This document shows positions 7,335 through 15,405 of a DNA stretch of 29,604 bases, piece after piece. The position numbers and the translations under genes were made by a program. Under the pieces are notes generated by a model that was not told where the DNA came from, did no database searches, and worked only from the letters and a program-made list of their open reading frames with translations. Position 1 is the first letter of the stretch. Every line of letters starts with the position of its first letter. Source of the stretch: an uncultured Collinsella sp. (GTDB taxonomy: Bacteria > Actinomycetota > Coriobacteriia > Coriobacteriales > Coriobacteriaceae); contig CAKURW010000021.1 in the NCBI GenBank assembly GCA_934675795.1, positions 1 through 29,604 of the forward strand. Direction: 5' to 3'.

Positions 7335-8519
7335 GTGGGCAAGGCTAAGGCTAAGGCGAAGAAAAAGACGACGGGGGCGCGGGCTAAGCGCGATCGTCGT
7401 CGGAAGCTTGCGACCGAGGCCCCCGCGTCTGCCGAGGAGCTGCTGGCAAGCGTACCGGGACTTGACGCGCTGCAGGACGTTCCGGCGTTTGATGACCTGC
7501 CGGTCGATGAAGCTCAGCAGACTGCCTTTGATGATTTCTGCGCACATGCCGAGGAACCCGAGCAGATGCGGCTGGGTGCCGTGGTGCGCTTGGATCGCGG
7601 GTTTCCGCTGGTGGCGACTGCCGACGACACCTTCCGCGCCGAGCATGCCGTGGGGTTTGCCAAGTCGCGCGGCGAGGACGAGGTCCTGCTGCCTGCCGTG
7701 GGCGACCGCGTGGCGGTGCGCCGCGCTCCCGGGCACGATATGGGCGTGATTGAGTGCGTGCTGCCGCGCCGTACGAGCTTTGAGCGTTGGCGCGGCCGTG
7801 CCCGTGGAGAGCGCCAGGTGCTCTGCTCCAACGTGGATAGCGTGCTAATCGTGCAGGCGCTTGGTGCCGGTGAGGTGCTGCTCGACCGCGTGGCGCGCTC
7901 GCTGGTGTTGGCGCTCGACTGCGATGCCGAGCCGGTGGTGGTGCTTACCAAAGCTGACCGCTGCGATGCCGAGGAGCTCGAGCGCGATCTGGACCGCGTG
8001 CGCCGCCTGGTGGGTCCGAACGTGCGCGTGATTGTGACGTCCTCTGCCGAGGGCCGCGGCCTGGACGAGGTCCGTGCCTGCGTGCCCGCCGGGAGCTGCG
8101 CCATGATCCTGGGCGAGTCGGGTGCCGGCAAATCGACGCTGCTCAATGCACTGCTGGGCCACGATACGTTGGCGACCGGCGGTGTGCGTGAGCGCGACGA
8201 CCAGGGCCGTCACACTACCGTCGCGCGCGTGATGGTGGCGCTGCCGGGCGACGCCGGCGTGATCGCCGATGCCCCTGGCCTGCGCAGCCTACCGCTCGTG
8301 GGTCACGAGCGAGGTCTGGCGCGCGCTTTCCCCGAGATTGTCGAGGCATCGCGCGCGTGCCGGTTTGGCGATTGCACACATACCCATGAGCCGGGTTGCG
8401 CCGTTCGCGAGGCCGAGGACGCCGGGCAGATCGACAGCCTGCGTCTGGAAACGTTCCAAAACCTGGCGTCATCCATGCGCGTGAGTGCCCAAATGCTCGA
8501 TCCCGATGTCCATCTGTAA
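7335..8519 (+). CDS. rsgA: Ribosome small-subunit-dependent GTPase A (circularly permuted)
   Basis: A cytoplasmic GTPase that assists late 30S subunit maturation. The permuted motif order is visible: G4 TKAD at 205-208, G5 TSSAEG, then G1 GESGAGKST with Lys266, and G3 DAPGLRSLPL. An OB-fold region precedes the GTPase domain. The C-terminal zinc motif is C342-x4-C347-x-H349-x5-C355. The N-terminus is unusually Lys/Arg-rich (KAKAKAKKK...KRDRRRK), plausibly for rRNA contact. I chose GTG 7335 (394 aa) because GGGAGG sits five bases upstream. A longer in-frame reading from 7221 would run through the terminator at 7253-7286. It stands alone between two terminators. Confidence 0.95.
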   Translation: MGKAKAKAKKKTTGARAKRDRRRKLATEAPASAEELLASVPGLDALQDVPAFDDLPVDEAQQTAFDDFCAHAEEPEQMRLGAVVRLDRGFPLVATADDTFRAEHAVGFAKSRGEDEVLLPAVGDRVAVRRAPGHDMGVIECVLPRRTSFERWRGRARGERQVLCSNVDSVLIVQALGAGEVLLDRVARSLVLALDCDAEPVVVLTKADRCDAEELERDLDRVRRLVGPNVRVIVTSSAEGRGLDEVRACVPAGSCAMILGESGAGKSTLLNALLGHDTLATGGVRERDDQGRHTTVARVMVALPGDAGVIADAPGLRSLPLVGHERGLARAFPEIVEASRACRFGDCTHTHEPGCAVREAEDAGQIDSLRLETFQNLASSMRVSAQMLDPDVHL

Positions 8520-8537
8520 TTGACTTTTCCTATGACG

Positions 8538-8571
8538 GCCGTCTCCCAACTGCTTGGGAGACGGCTTTTTT
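8538..8571 (+). terminator. Rho-independent terminator of rsgA
   Basis: An 11-bp perfect stem (8538-8548 with 8555-8565, GCCGTCTCCCA) with a 6-nt loop is followed by six T residues. It lies 18 bp after the rsgA stop and isolates the downstream tad operon. Confidence 0.95.
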
Positions 8572-8610
8572 GCTGCCAAAGCGCCTCGAAATATGCGTTT
8601 TGCCGACGTT

Positions 8611-8756
8611 CTGACCAAAACCTTGCCACGAGCTTGACGGGCTGGTCAGCTTTTGGTCAGCAATTGGTTTGACGCGTAAAACCAAGATTGCGATTGCGCC
8701 GCTTTGCGCCCTGGTCGCCCAGACAATGGTGGTACGGGCATTTGCCCGGTGCTACC
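8611..8756 (+). promoter_or_regulatory. Putative control region of the tad operon
   Basis: Three symmetric sites precede cpaB. CTGACCAAAA at 8611-8620 is inverted at 8651-8660. TTGGTTT at 8664-8670 is inverted at 8679-8685, around the sequence TTTGACG that could be a -35. A hairpin CGGGC-ATTT-GCCCG sits at 8735-8748, with GGTA at 8731-8734 complementary to TACC at 8753-8756. No convincing -10 is seen. These are candidate regulator-binding sites or RNA structures; no regulator can be named. Confidence 0.35.
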
Positions 8757-8771
8757 TTGAGAGGAGCGGCC

Positions 8772-9431
8772 GTGAACAAGAGCAAGCGCATCGCCATCAG
8801 TCTGGTCGCGGGCGTGCTTGCCGCGGCGCTCTGCATGGTCTACGGCTCGTCGATCCGCTCGCAAGCCGAGCAGGCCCAGGCCGAGACTTTGGCAAAATAC
8901 GGCGGCGACCGCGTTGAGGTGTGCGTCGCGGCGCGCGATATCGATGCGGGTGAGACCCTCGACGAGACTAATGTCATAACTCAGGAATGGCTGGCGAGCC
9001 TGTTGCCGCGTGATGCGGCCACCGAGCTGCGTCAGGTGCGCGGTGACGTGACGACCTCGCGCATTCCCAAAAACGCCGTGATCTGCAATGTCTACACCAA
9101 GGCCGAGAGCCGCAAGCTCGAGGTGCCTAAGGGCAAGGTCGCCGTTTCGGTAGCGGTCGATGCCGAGCACTCGGTCGGCGGTGCTACGGGCGTGGGCAGC
9201 TACGTGGATGTGTATGTGCAAAAAGACGGCGTAACCGATCGGCTGTGCGGCGCGTACGTGATCGATACCAGTGAGGATTCCGGTGCCACGCGCGAGGGCA
9301 AGATCGAATGGGTGACGCTGGCGGCTGACCCCGAAGACGTCAAGGAACTGCTGGGAGCCTCGGGCAAGGGAACGGTCAGCTTGACGATTCCCGCCACGGC
9401 GCGCGGCAAAAAGAGCGGAGGCGACGAGTGA
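8772..9431 (+). CDS. cpaB: Flp pilus assembly protein CpaB/RcpC (SAF domain)
   Basis: First gene of the tad operon, 219 aa. A single N-terminal membrane anchor (about residues 7-25) is followed by an extracytoplasmic SAF-like domain with VEVCVAARDIDAGETLDETNV near residues 48-68, the family signature. A second domain has VGSYVDVYV and the C-terminal DPEDVKELL. In Gram-negative systems CpaB/RcpC works with the secretin; here there is no secretin, so a role in the cell wall or in stabilising the pilus is inferred. The start is GTG 8772, preceded by GAGAGGAG at a good distance; an upstream in-frame ATG at 8688 would read through non-conserved sequence. Its stop overlaps the next start (TGATG). 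Confidence 0.9.
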   Translation: MNKSKRIAISLVAGVLAAALCMVYGSSIRSQAEQAQAETLAKYGGDRVEVCVAARDIDAGETLDETNVITQEWLASLLPRDAATELRQVRGDVTTSRIPKNAVICNVYTKAESRKLEVPKGKVAVSVAVDAEHSVGGATGVGSYVDVYVQKDGVTDRLCGAYVIDTSEDSGATREGKIEWVTLAADPEDVKELLGASGKGTVSLTIPATARGKKSGGDE

Positions 9432-11080
9432 TGAAGGCGATCTGGCTTGCGTGCTGCGCGTGCGGCGATTACGGGCTGTTGCAGCGGGAAGTCGAGGGCC
9501 GTGATGCGGGTGCACAGGTGCTTCGCGTGGGTGACCTGGACGGGCTGATTTCCATGGCGCGGGCGTTTCCGTCGCGCCGCGGGGCTGCCATCATCGCGGC
9601 GTCTCTGTTTGATATCGAAGATGTGCGCAAGACTGTTGCGCGCCTGACGGCCGAAGGCCGCGTGAGTCGCGTGGTCGTGTTGATAGAAGCGCTCGATCCG
9701 TCGGATATCGAGGGACTGTTTCGCGCGGGGGCGACCGAGGTCATCGCTGCGCACAGCATATGCGGCAACGGGCGCGCGGGCGAGGGAGCGGTTGATTCCG
9801 ATCGGCGCATGACGATTGAGCCCGATGCTTTTGTTGATAGGGAACCCGGGGCGCCTCGCGCTACAAGAGGCCCGCGTGTTGATGATTATGGAAAAGCGGA
9901 AGCCGAGCATGGTCGGCGCCCCCGGAACCCCCTTGTATACGATGACGCTGGAGGGCCGGCACAGCATGCTGGCGACTCCCCGGCTGTAGATATGGGATAC
10001 GTGCACGGCGTGAATCTGGCGGATGAACTCGACGAAGTTGAGGGCTTTGCCGGGTGCGGCGAGTTGTCGCTGATGCAGCATGAGCAGATTGCACAGAACG
10101 AGCCTGCCTTGCAGACCGAACAAGCTGCCATGCCGGCTTGGACGCAGCGTGTGGTTGCGGCGGGGGAGACGGGGACGCTGTCGCCGACGCCCGCCCCGCC
10201 GCCTCCGATGCCGCCGGCAGACGCTGCCGCTCCGCAGCATCGAGCTCCGGTCATCTGCGCCATTTCGGGTTCGGGCGGTTGCGGCAAGTCGACGATCGTT
10301 GCCACCATGGCACACATATCGTCGCTGTTGGGCTTGCGTGCCGCCGTGCTCGACCTGGACCTGATGTTTGGAAACCTTTACGACTTGTTAGGCGTCGATG
10401 CTCCGCGCGATATGGCGGCACTTATCGAGCCGTCGGCGGCGGGCGCGCTCACCGAGCCGGATATCGTAGCCACATCGATGCGCGTGGCGCCGGGCGTTAC
10501 GCTCTGGGGTCCCGTCGCGGCGCCCGAGCAAGCCGAGCTCATGGCACGTCCGGTGGAGCTATTGCTTGATGTCCTGCGTCGCGAATCCGACGTGGTCTTT
10601 ATCGATACCTCGGTCTTTTGGGGCGACGCCGTGGCGGCTGCGGTGGCGGCGAGCGACCGTTGCCTGGTCGTTGGCGATGCGGCGGTGTCGTCCGCGGCAT
10701 CGGCATCGCGCGTCATTGAACTGGCAGGTCGAGTAAGTGTGCCGCGCACGCGCATGAGCGCCGTGTTCAACCGGTTCGGTGCGCGCGGGGCAGACGAGGA
10801 CGTCGCCATGCGCTTTGAGATTGCCTGTGCGTTGAGCTCAAAGATTCGTATCGCCGATGGCGGGCAGGATCTCGCCGCGCTCATGGCGTTTGGGCGCGCT
10901 GACGAGGCAGTGGGTCAGACGAGCGCTTTCGCGACCAGCGTGCGCGAGGCCACGCGCGAGATGCTCGTGGAACTGGGGTGCGCCGTCGGCCCTTGGAGCG
11001 ATATGGTCGCCGACCGTGCAACGCGCACCGAACGCCCGCGTATCCGCCTTCCCTGGTCGCGCGAGGGTGATCAGCGATGA
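9431..11080 (+). CDS. tadZ: Pilus assembly protein TadZ/CpaE (MinD/ParA-like)
   Basis: 549 aa from ATG 9431; GTG 9428 is equally possible. The N-terminal ~125 residues resemble a receiver-like domain without a clear phosphorylation site. A long, variable, Pro/Ala-rich linker follows to about residue 270, including PTPAPPPPMPPADAAAP. The C-terminal half is a MinD/ParA-type domain: ICAISGSGGCGKSTIVATMA, then VLDLDLMFGNLYDLLG and VVFIDTS. The position of the signature deviant Walker lysine is Ser281 (only Lys286 of the P-loop remains), as reported for some TadZ proteins, so ATP hydrolysis may be weak. TadZ is thought to place the Tad machine at a cell pole. It overlaps tadA by ATGA. Confidence 0.88.
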   Translation: MKAIWLACCACGDYGLLQREVEGRDAGAQVLRVGDLDGLISMARAFPSRRGAAIIAASLFDIEDVRKTVARLTAEGRVSRVVVLIEALDPSDIEGLFRAGATEVIAAHSICGNGRAGEGAVDSDRRMTIEPDAFVDREPGAPRATRGPRVDDYGKAEAEHGRRPRNPLVYDDAGGPAQHAGDSPAVDMGYVHGVNLADELDEVEGFAGCGELSLMQHEQIAQNEPALQTEQAAMPAWTQRVVAAGETGTLSPTPAPPPPMPPADAAAPQHRAPVICAISGSGGCGKSTIVATMAHISSLLGLRAAVLDLDLMFGNLYDLLGVDAPRDMAALIEPSAAGALTEPDIVATSMRVAPGVTLWGPVAAPEQAELMARPVELLLDVLRRESDVVFIDTSVFWGDAVAAAVAASDRCLVVGDAAVSSAASASRVIELAGRVSVPRTRMSAVFNRFGARGADEDVAMRFEIACALSSKIRIADGGQDLAALMAFGRADEAVGQTSAFATSVREATREMLVELGCAVGPWSDMVADRATRTERPRIRLPWSREGDQR

Positions 11081-12405
11081 GCCTGCAAACGAGGATTAAG
11101 GCTGCCGGCGCTGCGGCGGCGGCAGCGCCTGTAGATGCGGGGCGTCGTCGCGCCGTGAAACGACGCACCAAGCGCGCCGTGATGGATCGCATGGGTTACG
11201 ACGAAGTGGCGCGTATCAGCGCCTATATCGACCCGGCACTTGCCCGCTCGGAATTGCGTCCTGCGGTGGAGGCGGCGCTCAATGTTGAGGAGCCGACCGA
11301 TCTCGCGACGCCCGAGCGCGAGACCATCATCGACGAGATTTTGGATGACGTGGTGGGCTTGGGGCCGTTGCAGCCGCTCATCGAGGACGACACCGTTACC
11401 GAGATCATGATCAACGGCTGCCGCTCGGTTTTCTTTGAACGCGGCGGCGTCTTGCACCCCATCGAGCATGCGTTTGAGGATGATGAGCAGATCCGTGTGC
11501 TTATCGACCGCATTATCTCGCCACTTGGCCGCCGTATCGACGAGCGCAGCCCCATCGTCAACGCCCGCCTCAAAACGGGCTATCGCGTCAACGCGGTGAT
11601 TCCGCCTGTGGCGATTGACGGACCGATTCTCACCATCCGAAAGTTCTCGGACCGTATCTGCTCGCTGGACGAGCTCGTGGGGTTGGGATCGCTGCCGCTT
11701 TGGTATGCGCAGCTGCTGTCGTGTGCGGTGTCGCTGCGACAGGACCTGGCGGTTGCGGGAGGCACGGGATCTGGTAAGACCACCCTGCTCAACGCGTTGT
11801 CATGTGAGATTTCCACCGGCGAGCGCATCGTGACAATCGAGGACTCTGCCGAGCTCAAGTTTGCGCATCATCCGCACGTGGTGCGCCTAGAGGCGCGCGA
11901 GGCTTCAATTGAGGGCGAGGGCGCGGTGACGATCCGCGACCTGGTGACCAATGCCCTGCGCATGCGCCCCGACCGCATCGTGGTGGGCGAGGTGCGCGGT
12001 GCCGAGTGCTGCGACATGTTGCAGGCCATGAATACGGGCCACGACGGGTCGCTCACCACACTTCATGCGGGTTCAGAACAGGAGACCGTGGTGCGTCTGA
12101 CGTTGCTTGCACGTTATGGCATCGATCTGCCGAGCGAGCTCATCGAGGAGCAGATTGCCATGGCGCTCGACGGCATCGTGATGTCCGAGCGCCACGCCGA
12201 TGGCAGGCGCTTCGTCTCCTCGTATTCGGGGGTGCGTCGCGCCGCGTCGGGCGGCGTAGAGCTCGAGCGCTATGTGACTTTCGATGCCGCCGAGCGCACC
12301 TGGGCGCTTGACCGCGAGCCGCCGTTTATCGCAGAAGGCCTGCGGTCGGGGACGCTCACACAAGAGGAGGTGGACGAATGGAGGTCGCTGTGCCCCTCGT
12401 CGTAG
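11077..12405 (+). CDS. tadA: Tad secretion ATPase TadA/CpaF
   Basis: The 442-aa motor ATPase of the pilus system, in the type II/IV secretion ATPase family. It forms a cytoplasmic hexamer that drives pilin assembly. Motifs are Walker [10 protein letters not shown] with Lys234, the Asp box [12 protein letters not shown], Walker [15 protein letters not shown] with Glu305, and the His box LTTLHAGS with His330. The N-terminal ~130 residues carry the usual CpaF region, including [23 protein letters not shown], preceded by a basic stretch ([11 protein letters not shown]). Only one such ATPase is present here. It starts at ATG 11077, inside the tadZ stop, and overlaps tadB by 28 bp. Confidence 0.97.
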   Translation: MSLQTRIKAAGAAAAAAPVDAGRRRAVKRRTKRAVMDRMGYDEVARISAYIDPALARSELRPAVEAALNVEEPTDLATPERETIIDEILDDVVGLGPLQPLIEDDTVTEIMINGCRSVFFERGGVLHPIEHAFEDDEQIRVLIDRIISPLGRRIDERSPIVNARLKTGYRVNAVIPPVAIDGPILTIRKFSDRICSLDELVGLGSLPLWYAQLLSCAVSLRQDLAVAGGTGSGKTTLLNALSCEISTGERIVTIEDSAELKFAHHPHVVRLEAREASIEGEGAVTIRDLVTNALRMRPDRIVVGEVRGAECCDMLQAMNTGHDGSLTTLHAGSEQETVVRLTLLARYGIDLPSELIEEQIAMALDGIVMSERHADGRRFVSSYSGVRRAASGGVELERYVTFDAAERTWALDREPPFIAEGLRSGTLTQEEVDEWRSLCPSS

Positions 12406-13304
12406 GGGGTTTGGCAGGGTTTTCTGTTGCGACGGCGTGCGGGGCGGAACCTCGTGTGCCGCAGGTGCCGCCGGCGGAGCTGGCGCGTCAGGCGCTCGAG
12501 ACGGTGGCAGAGAAGCTGCCGCGTGAGCTGGTGGAAAACGATCTGCTGAAAAAGATCGCCCGTTCGTGGGCATCGCTGGCTCCGGCGCATCGCCTTGGCC
12601 TCGTGATTGAAGATGCTTCGGGGCGTTTGGCGTTTCTACTGCTATCGAGCGGTGTCTGCAGCGTTTTACTAACGATGGTGTCGTTATCGCCCCTCGGGTT
12701 TGCCTTGGGACTTGTTGCTCCGATTGCCGCTGGCGCCGCTCGGGATGGCTTTGAGAGCCGGCGCGAGCAACACGATGCAGAAGAGGCCATGCCCGAGGCG
12801 TTTACCGCACTTTCCATGTCGCTTGCCTCGGGACATTCGCTGGCCCAGGGCATGCGCTTTGTGGGCGCTCATGCGCAAGAACCGGTGCATACCGAGTTTT
12901 TGCGGGTGGCGGCGGCGATCGATTGCGGTATCTCGGCGACCGACGCGCTCGATGACTTGCTCGTGCGCATCGACGCCCCCGGTCTTTCGCTTGTGACCTT
13001 GGCGCTTAAGGTGTCACAGCGCACCGGCGCTCCGCTTGCCGACTTGCTGTCCGAGGCGTCGAGCATGGTAGGGGAGCGCATTGAGCTCAAGCGCCGCCTG
13101 GATGTCAAGACGTCGCAGGCTCGCATGTCGGCGCATATGGTCGCGGCGATGCCGGCGGGCATGTGCGCGGTGTTGGCGCTGCTTTCGGCAGATTTTCGTC
13201 GCGGTCTTGCGACGCCTGCCGGCGCGGGCGCTGTGGTGCTGGGTCTTGCCCTCAACGCCGTTGCCCTGGTGGTTATCCGGCGCATTATGCGGGTGGAGCT
13301 ATGA
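12378..13304 (+). CDS. tadB: Tad pilus inner-membrane platform protein TadB
   Basis: 308 aa, with a T2SSF domain in the C-terminal half (about residues 130-265): AFTALSMSLASGHSLAQGMRF, then SQRTGAPLADLLSEASSMV and a hydrophobic pair at the end (about 255-300). Two hydrophobic segments near residues 80-115 anchor it. TadB and TadC together form the membrane platform on which TadA acts. The start is ATG 12378, with GAGGAGG seven bases upstream, although it lies inside the end of tadA. The first ~60 residues are not conserved with the family as far as I can tell. The stop overlaps the tadC start (ATGA). Confidence 0.9.
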   Translation: MEVAVPLVVGGLAGFSVATACGAEPRVPQVPPAELARQALETVAEKLPRELVENDLLKKIARSWASLAPAHRLGLVIEDASGRLAFLLLSSGVCSVLLTMVSLSPLGFALGLVAPIAAGAARDGFESRREQHDAEEAMPEAFTALSMSLASGHSLAQGMRFVGAHAQEPVHTEFLRVAAAIDCGISATDALDDLLVRIDAPGLSLVTLALKVSQRTGAPLADLLSEASSMVGERIELKRRLDVKTSQARMSAHMVAAMPAGMCAVLALLSADFRRGLATPAGAGAVVLGLALNAVALVVIRRIMRVEL

Positions 13305-13942
13305 GCGCCCCGGTTGCAGTTGCGGCTTGCCTGTGCGCCCTGAGTGTATTTGTCGCGACGGGTTTGGATCGGGCGGATGCACGCAAGATCGCAGGGGCCT
13401 GCAAGCGCGAGGCGGTGCTGGTCGCTGCCGCGGGTCGCTCGGTGGTCGATGCTCTGACCGCGCGAGTGAAGGGCGCGGTTGGAGCGGGCGGCCCGGCGCG
13501 AGTGTCGCTCGGCGAAGTGTCCGAGATGATCGATGTTGTGCGCTTGGGTCTTTCGGCCGGTCTTTCGTTTGATGCGGCGCTTGAGATTTTCTGCGCCAAC
13601 CGCCGGTCAGTGCTGGCTCTTCGCCTTGAGCGCGCCTGCATGGCGTGGCAGGTGGGCGTGGGCACGCGTGAGGACGAGTTGTTGGCCGCTGCGCGCGACC
13701 TGGACGTGCGAGCGCTCGAGACCTTTGCCATCACGGTGGGGCAGGCGCTCGCCCTGGGTGCCCCACTTGCCGAGACGCTGGCCGCTCAAAGTCGCGAGAT
13801 CCGTGCGGCTCATCGCGCCGCGGTCGAGCGCGAGATCGAGCGTGCGCCCGTCAAGCTGCTGATTCCCACCGGCACGCTCATCTTGCCGGCGTTGCTTCTG
13901 TCCATATTGGGCCCGCTGCTGGGAGCAGGCGGGATGATGTAG
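13301..13942 (+). CDS. tadC: Tad pilus inner-membrane platform protein TadC
   Basis: 213 aa, second T2SSF-type platform protein. EMIDVVRLGLSAGLSFDAALEIFC is followed by FAITVGQALALGAPLAETLAAQS and a C-terminal membrane segment LLIPTGTLILPALLLSILGPLL. It is shorter than typical TadC (about 300 aa) and keeps one N-terminal segment and the domain core. ATG 13301 overlaps the tadB stop by ATGA and has GGTGGAG just upstream. Longer in-frame readings from 13163 lie inside tadB and are not supported. Confidence 0.88.
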   Translation: MSAPVAVAACLCALSVFVATGLDRADARKIAGACKREAVLVAAAGRSVVDALTARVKGAVGAGGPARVSLGEVSEMIDVVRLGLSAGLSFDAALEIFCANRRSVLALRLERACMAWQVGVGTREDELLAAARDLDVRALETFAITVGQALALGAPLAETLAAQSREIRAAHRAAVEREIERAPVKLLIPTGTLILPALLLSILGPLLGAGGMM

Positions 13943-13952
13943 GGAGGAATAC

Positions 13953-14186
13953 ATGAACACGATGACTGACGCTGCTGGCAAGGTCCAGGGCTGGGCGTTT
14001 TGCCGGGCGGCACATGTTCGTCAGCGCGCCAAGGAACTATTGCAGGAGGAGAGTGCACAGGGTACCACCGAGTATGCCATCTTGGTCGGCGTGCTCGTGG
14101 TGATCGCGATTATCGCCATCGTCGCATTTAAGGGCAAGGTCCAAGATCTATGGAACGCTATCAGCGAGGGCATCAACAGCCTGTAG
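13953..14186 (+). CDS. flp: Flp-type major pilin
   Basis: A 77-aa prepilin and the likely major subunit of the pilus. It has a long 35-residue cationic leader, then the processing site ESA|QGTTEYAILVG with Glu40 at +5, a hydrophobic helix (about 41-59) and a short tail ending GINSL. Small size, the TxEYA motif and the position after tadC fit the Flp/Fap pilin family. A strong SD (GGGAGGAA) lies just before ATG 13953 and ten bases after the tadC stop, which suits high expression. The leader is longer than the usual 15-25 residues. Confidence 0.9.
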   Translation: MNTMTDAAGKVQGWAFCRAAHVRQRAKELLQEESAQGTTEYAILVGVLVVIAIIAIVAFKGKVQDLWNAISEGINSL

Positions 14187-14713
14187 AGGGCGAGCGCCCC
14201 ATCGGGGTGCTGCTGGTGTTTGCTTGCCTGACCGTGGCGATAGCGGCGGTGCTTTGGGGGCTTAACGCCGCGCGGCAGCAGCGTCCTTGGACCGCCTCCG
14301 ATTTGGGCTCAGATTCGGCGGTGGCGTCTCAAAAAGATGAGATGCGAGATGCAGACGATTCGGATGTCGCTGTCACGGCGCAAACTTTTCTGCGGACGCT
14401 CGACAAGCGGTCTGGCACTGCGACGGATTCGCCTGAGGGCAACGCGATTGCGGTCCGGCTTGCATGGTCCGAGGACCGACCGATGACCGAAGCGGCGGCG
14501 GATATGCTGCGTGCCTATCGCGAGGTACCCACGGCGCAACTTGCTCTGAGCGGCTATCTCGACATCAAGGGAAACGTGTGGGGCGCCATCGTGCGCGACG
14601 GACGCGGCTGGGTCGATATGGTGACAATTGCCGCGGATGCTGGCGATGCTTCGTGTCGTCTGCGCGCCGTGCGCCTGAGCCCGCAAACAATAAGCTCAAA
14701 GGAGGGATCGTGA
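14150..14713 (+). CDS. Unknown membrane-anchored protein of the tad operon
   Basis: I do not recognise this 187-aa protein. A hydrophobic segment, GVLLVFACLTVAIAAVLWGL (about residues 19-38), would act as a membrane anchor, with the remaining ~145 residues outside the cell. The outer part has a Ser/Asp-rich spacer (about 50-75), then a compact region with AQTFLRTLDKR and GYLDIKGNVWGAIVRDGRGWVD. The start is unsure: ATG 14150 overlaps flp by 37 bp and has a poor SD, while GTG 14207 would begin exactly at the anchor. The conserved gene order suggests a part in pilus assembly, but this is inference from position only. Confidence 0.6.
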   Translation: MERYQRGHQQPVEGERPIGVLLVFACLTVAIAAVLWGLNAARQQRPWTASDLGSDSAVASQKDEMRDADDSDVAVTAQTFLRTLDKRSGTATDSPEGNAIAVRLAWSEDRPMTEAAADMLRAYREVPTAQLALSGYLDIKGNVWGAIVRDGRGWVDMVTIAADAGDASCRLRAVRLSPQTISSKEGS

Positions 14714-14714
14714 A

Positions 14715-14933
14715 ATGCATGATGTCCTGCGTGAGGAATCTGCCCAGGCGACGGTCGAATACGCCATCGTCACAATGGCGCTGTTATCGATCGTGCTGGC
14801 GATCGCGGGGCTTTGGCGTGCCGGCACCGATGGGCGCTTGGCGGCGCTGGTTGAGCGGGCGGCATCCCATGGCGTTGCCTCGACGTCGGTTATCGACGCC
14901 GCTGCGGGCGCTAAGGACATTGCGTTGTATTGA
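14715..14933 (+). CDS. Second Flp/TadE-like small pilin
   Basis: 72 aa. A ten-residue leader ends in ESA|QATVEYAIVTMALL, with Glu15 at +5 of the predicted cut and a hydrophobic helix to about residue 33. The remaining ~40 residues include AGTDGRLAALVERAASHGVAS. It is pilin-like but not a duplicate of flp, so a minor pilin or initiator subunit is likely. GGAGGG precedes ATG 14715 by eight bases. Its end overlaps the proposed start of the next gene. Confidence 0.75.
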   Translation: MHDVLREESAQATVEYAIVTMALLSIVLAIAGLWRAGTDGRLAALVERAASHGVASTSVIDAAAGAKDIALY

Positions 14934-15405
14934 TATCGCGCGCGAGGACCGGGCGCAGTCTACGGTCGAGGCCGCTTTTTTGCTGCCGACGTTTCTGACG
15001 CTCATCCTTCTCGCACTGCAACCGGTGTGCCTGCTCTATACGCGCGCGGTCATGGAGTCTGCCGCCGCCGAGACCGCGCGGCTCATGACCACGACGACGG
15101 CGGAGGACGACGGTCTTAAGGAGTTCACCCGCCGCCGGCTTGCCGCAGTGCCCAACGTCTCGATCTTTCATGCCGGCGGGCCGTTGTCGTGGGATATCGA
15201 GCTTGGCCGGGCCGGTGCGGGTGGCGTCTCGTCCGTGTCCGTTTCCGGCGAGGTCAAGCCGTTGCCTGTGATCGGTGCGTTTGCGCAGGCTATGGGTGGT
15301 ACCGCCGAGGGCGGCTACGTTGAGCTCAAGGTCGATGTCTCGTATCAATCGCGTCCCGAATGGCTGGAGGGAGATTATGATTCGTGGATTGCTGCATGGG
15401 ATTAA
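14920..15405 (+). CDS. tadE: TadE-like minor pilin
   Basis: About 162 aa from TTG 14920. The leader ends in EDRA|QSTVEAAFLLPTFLTLILLALQP, with Glu at +5, the class III signal of TadE-type pseudopilins, followed by an ALQPVCLLYTRAVMESAAAETARLM stretch typical of TadE/TadG-like proteins. The C-terminal ~90 residues are extracytoplasmic and beta-rich in character (VSSVSVSGEVKPLPVIG). The start is uncertain: TTG 14920 gives a leader like those of the sister pilins, while ATG 14869 is an alternative with a longer basic leader. Its end overlaps the next start by 29 bp. Confidence 0.78.
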   Translation: MRCIDIAREDRAQSTVEAAFLLPTFLTLILLALQPVCLLYTRAVMESAAAETARLMTTTTAEDDGLKEFTRRRLAAVPNVSIFHAGGPLSWDIELGRAGAGGVSSVSVSGEVKPLPVIGAFAQAMGGTAEGGYVELKVDVSYQSRPEWLEGDYDSWIAAWD

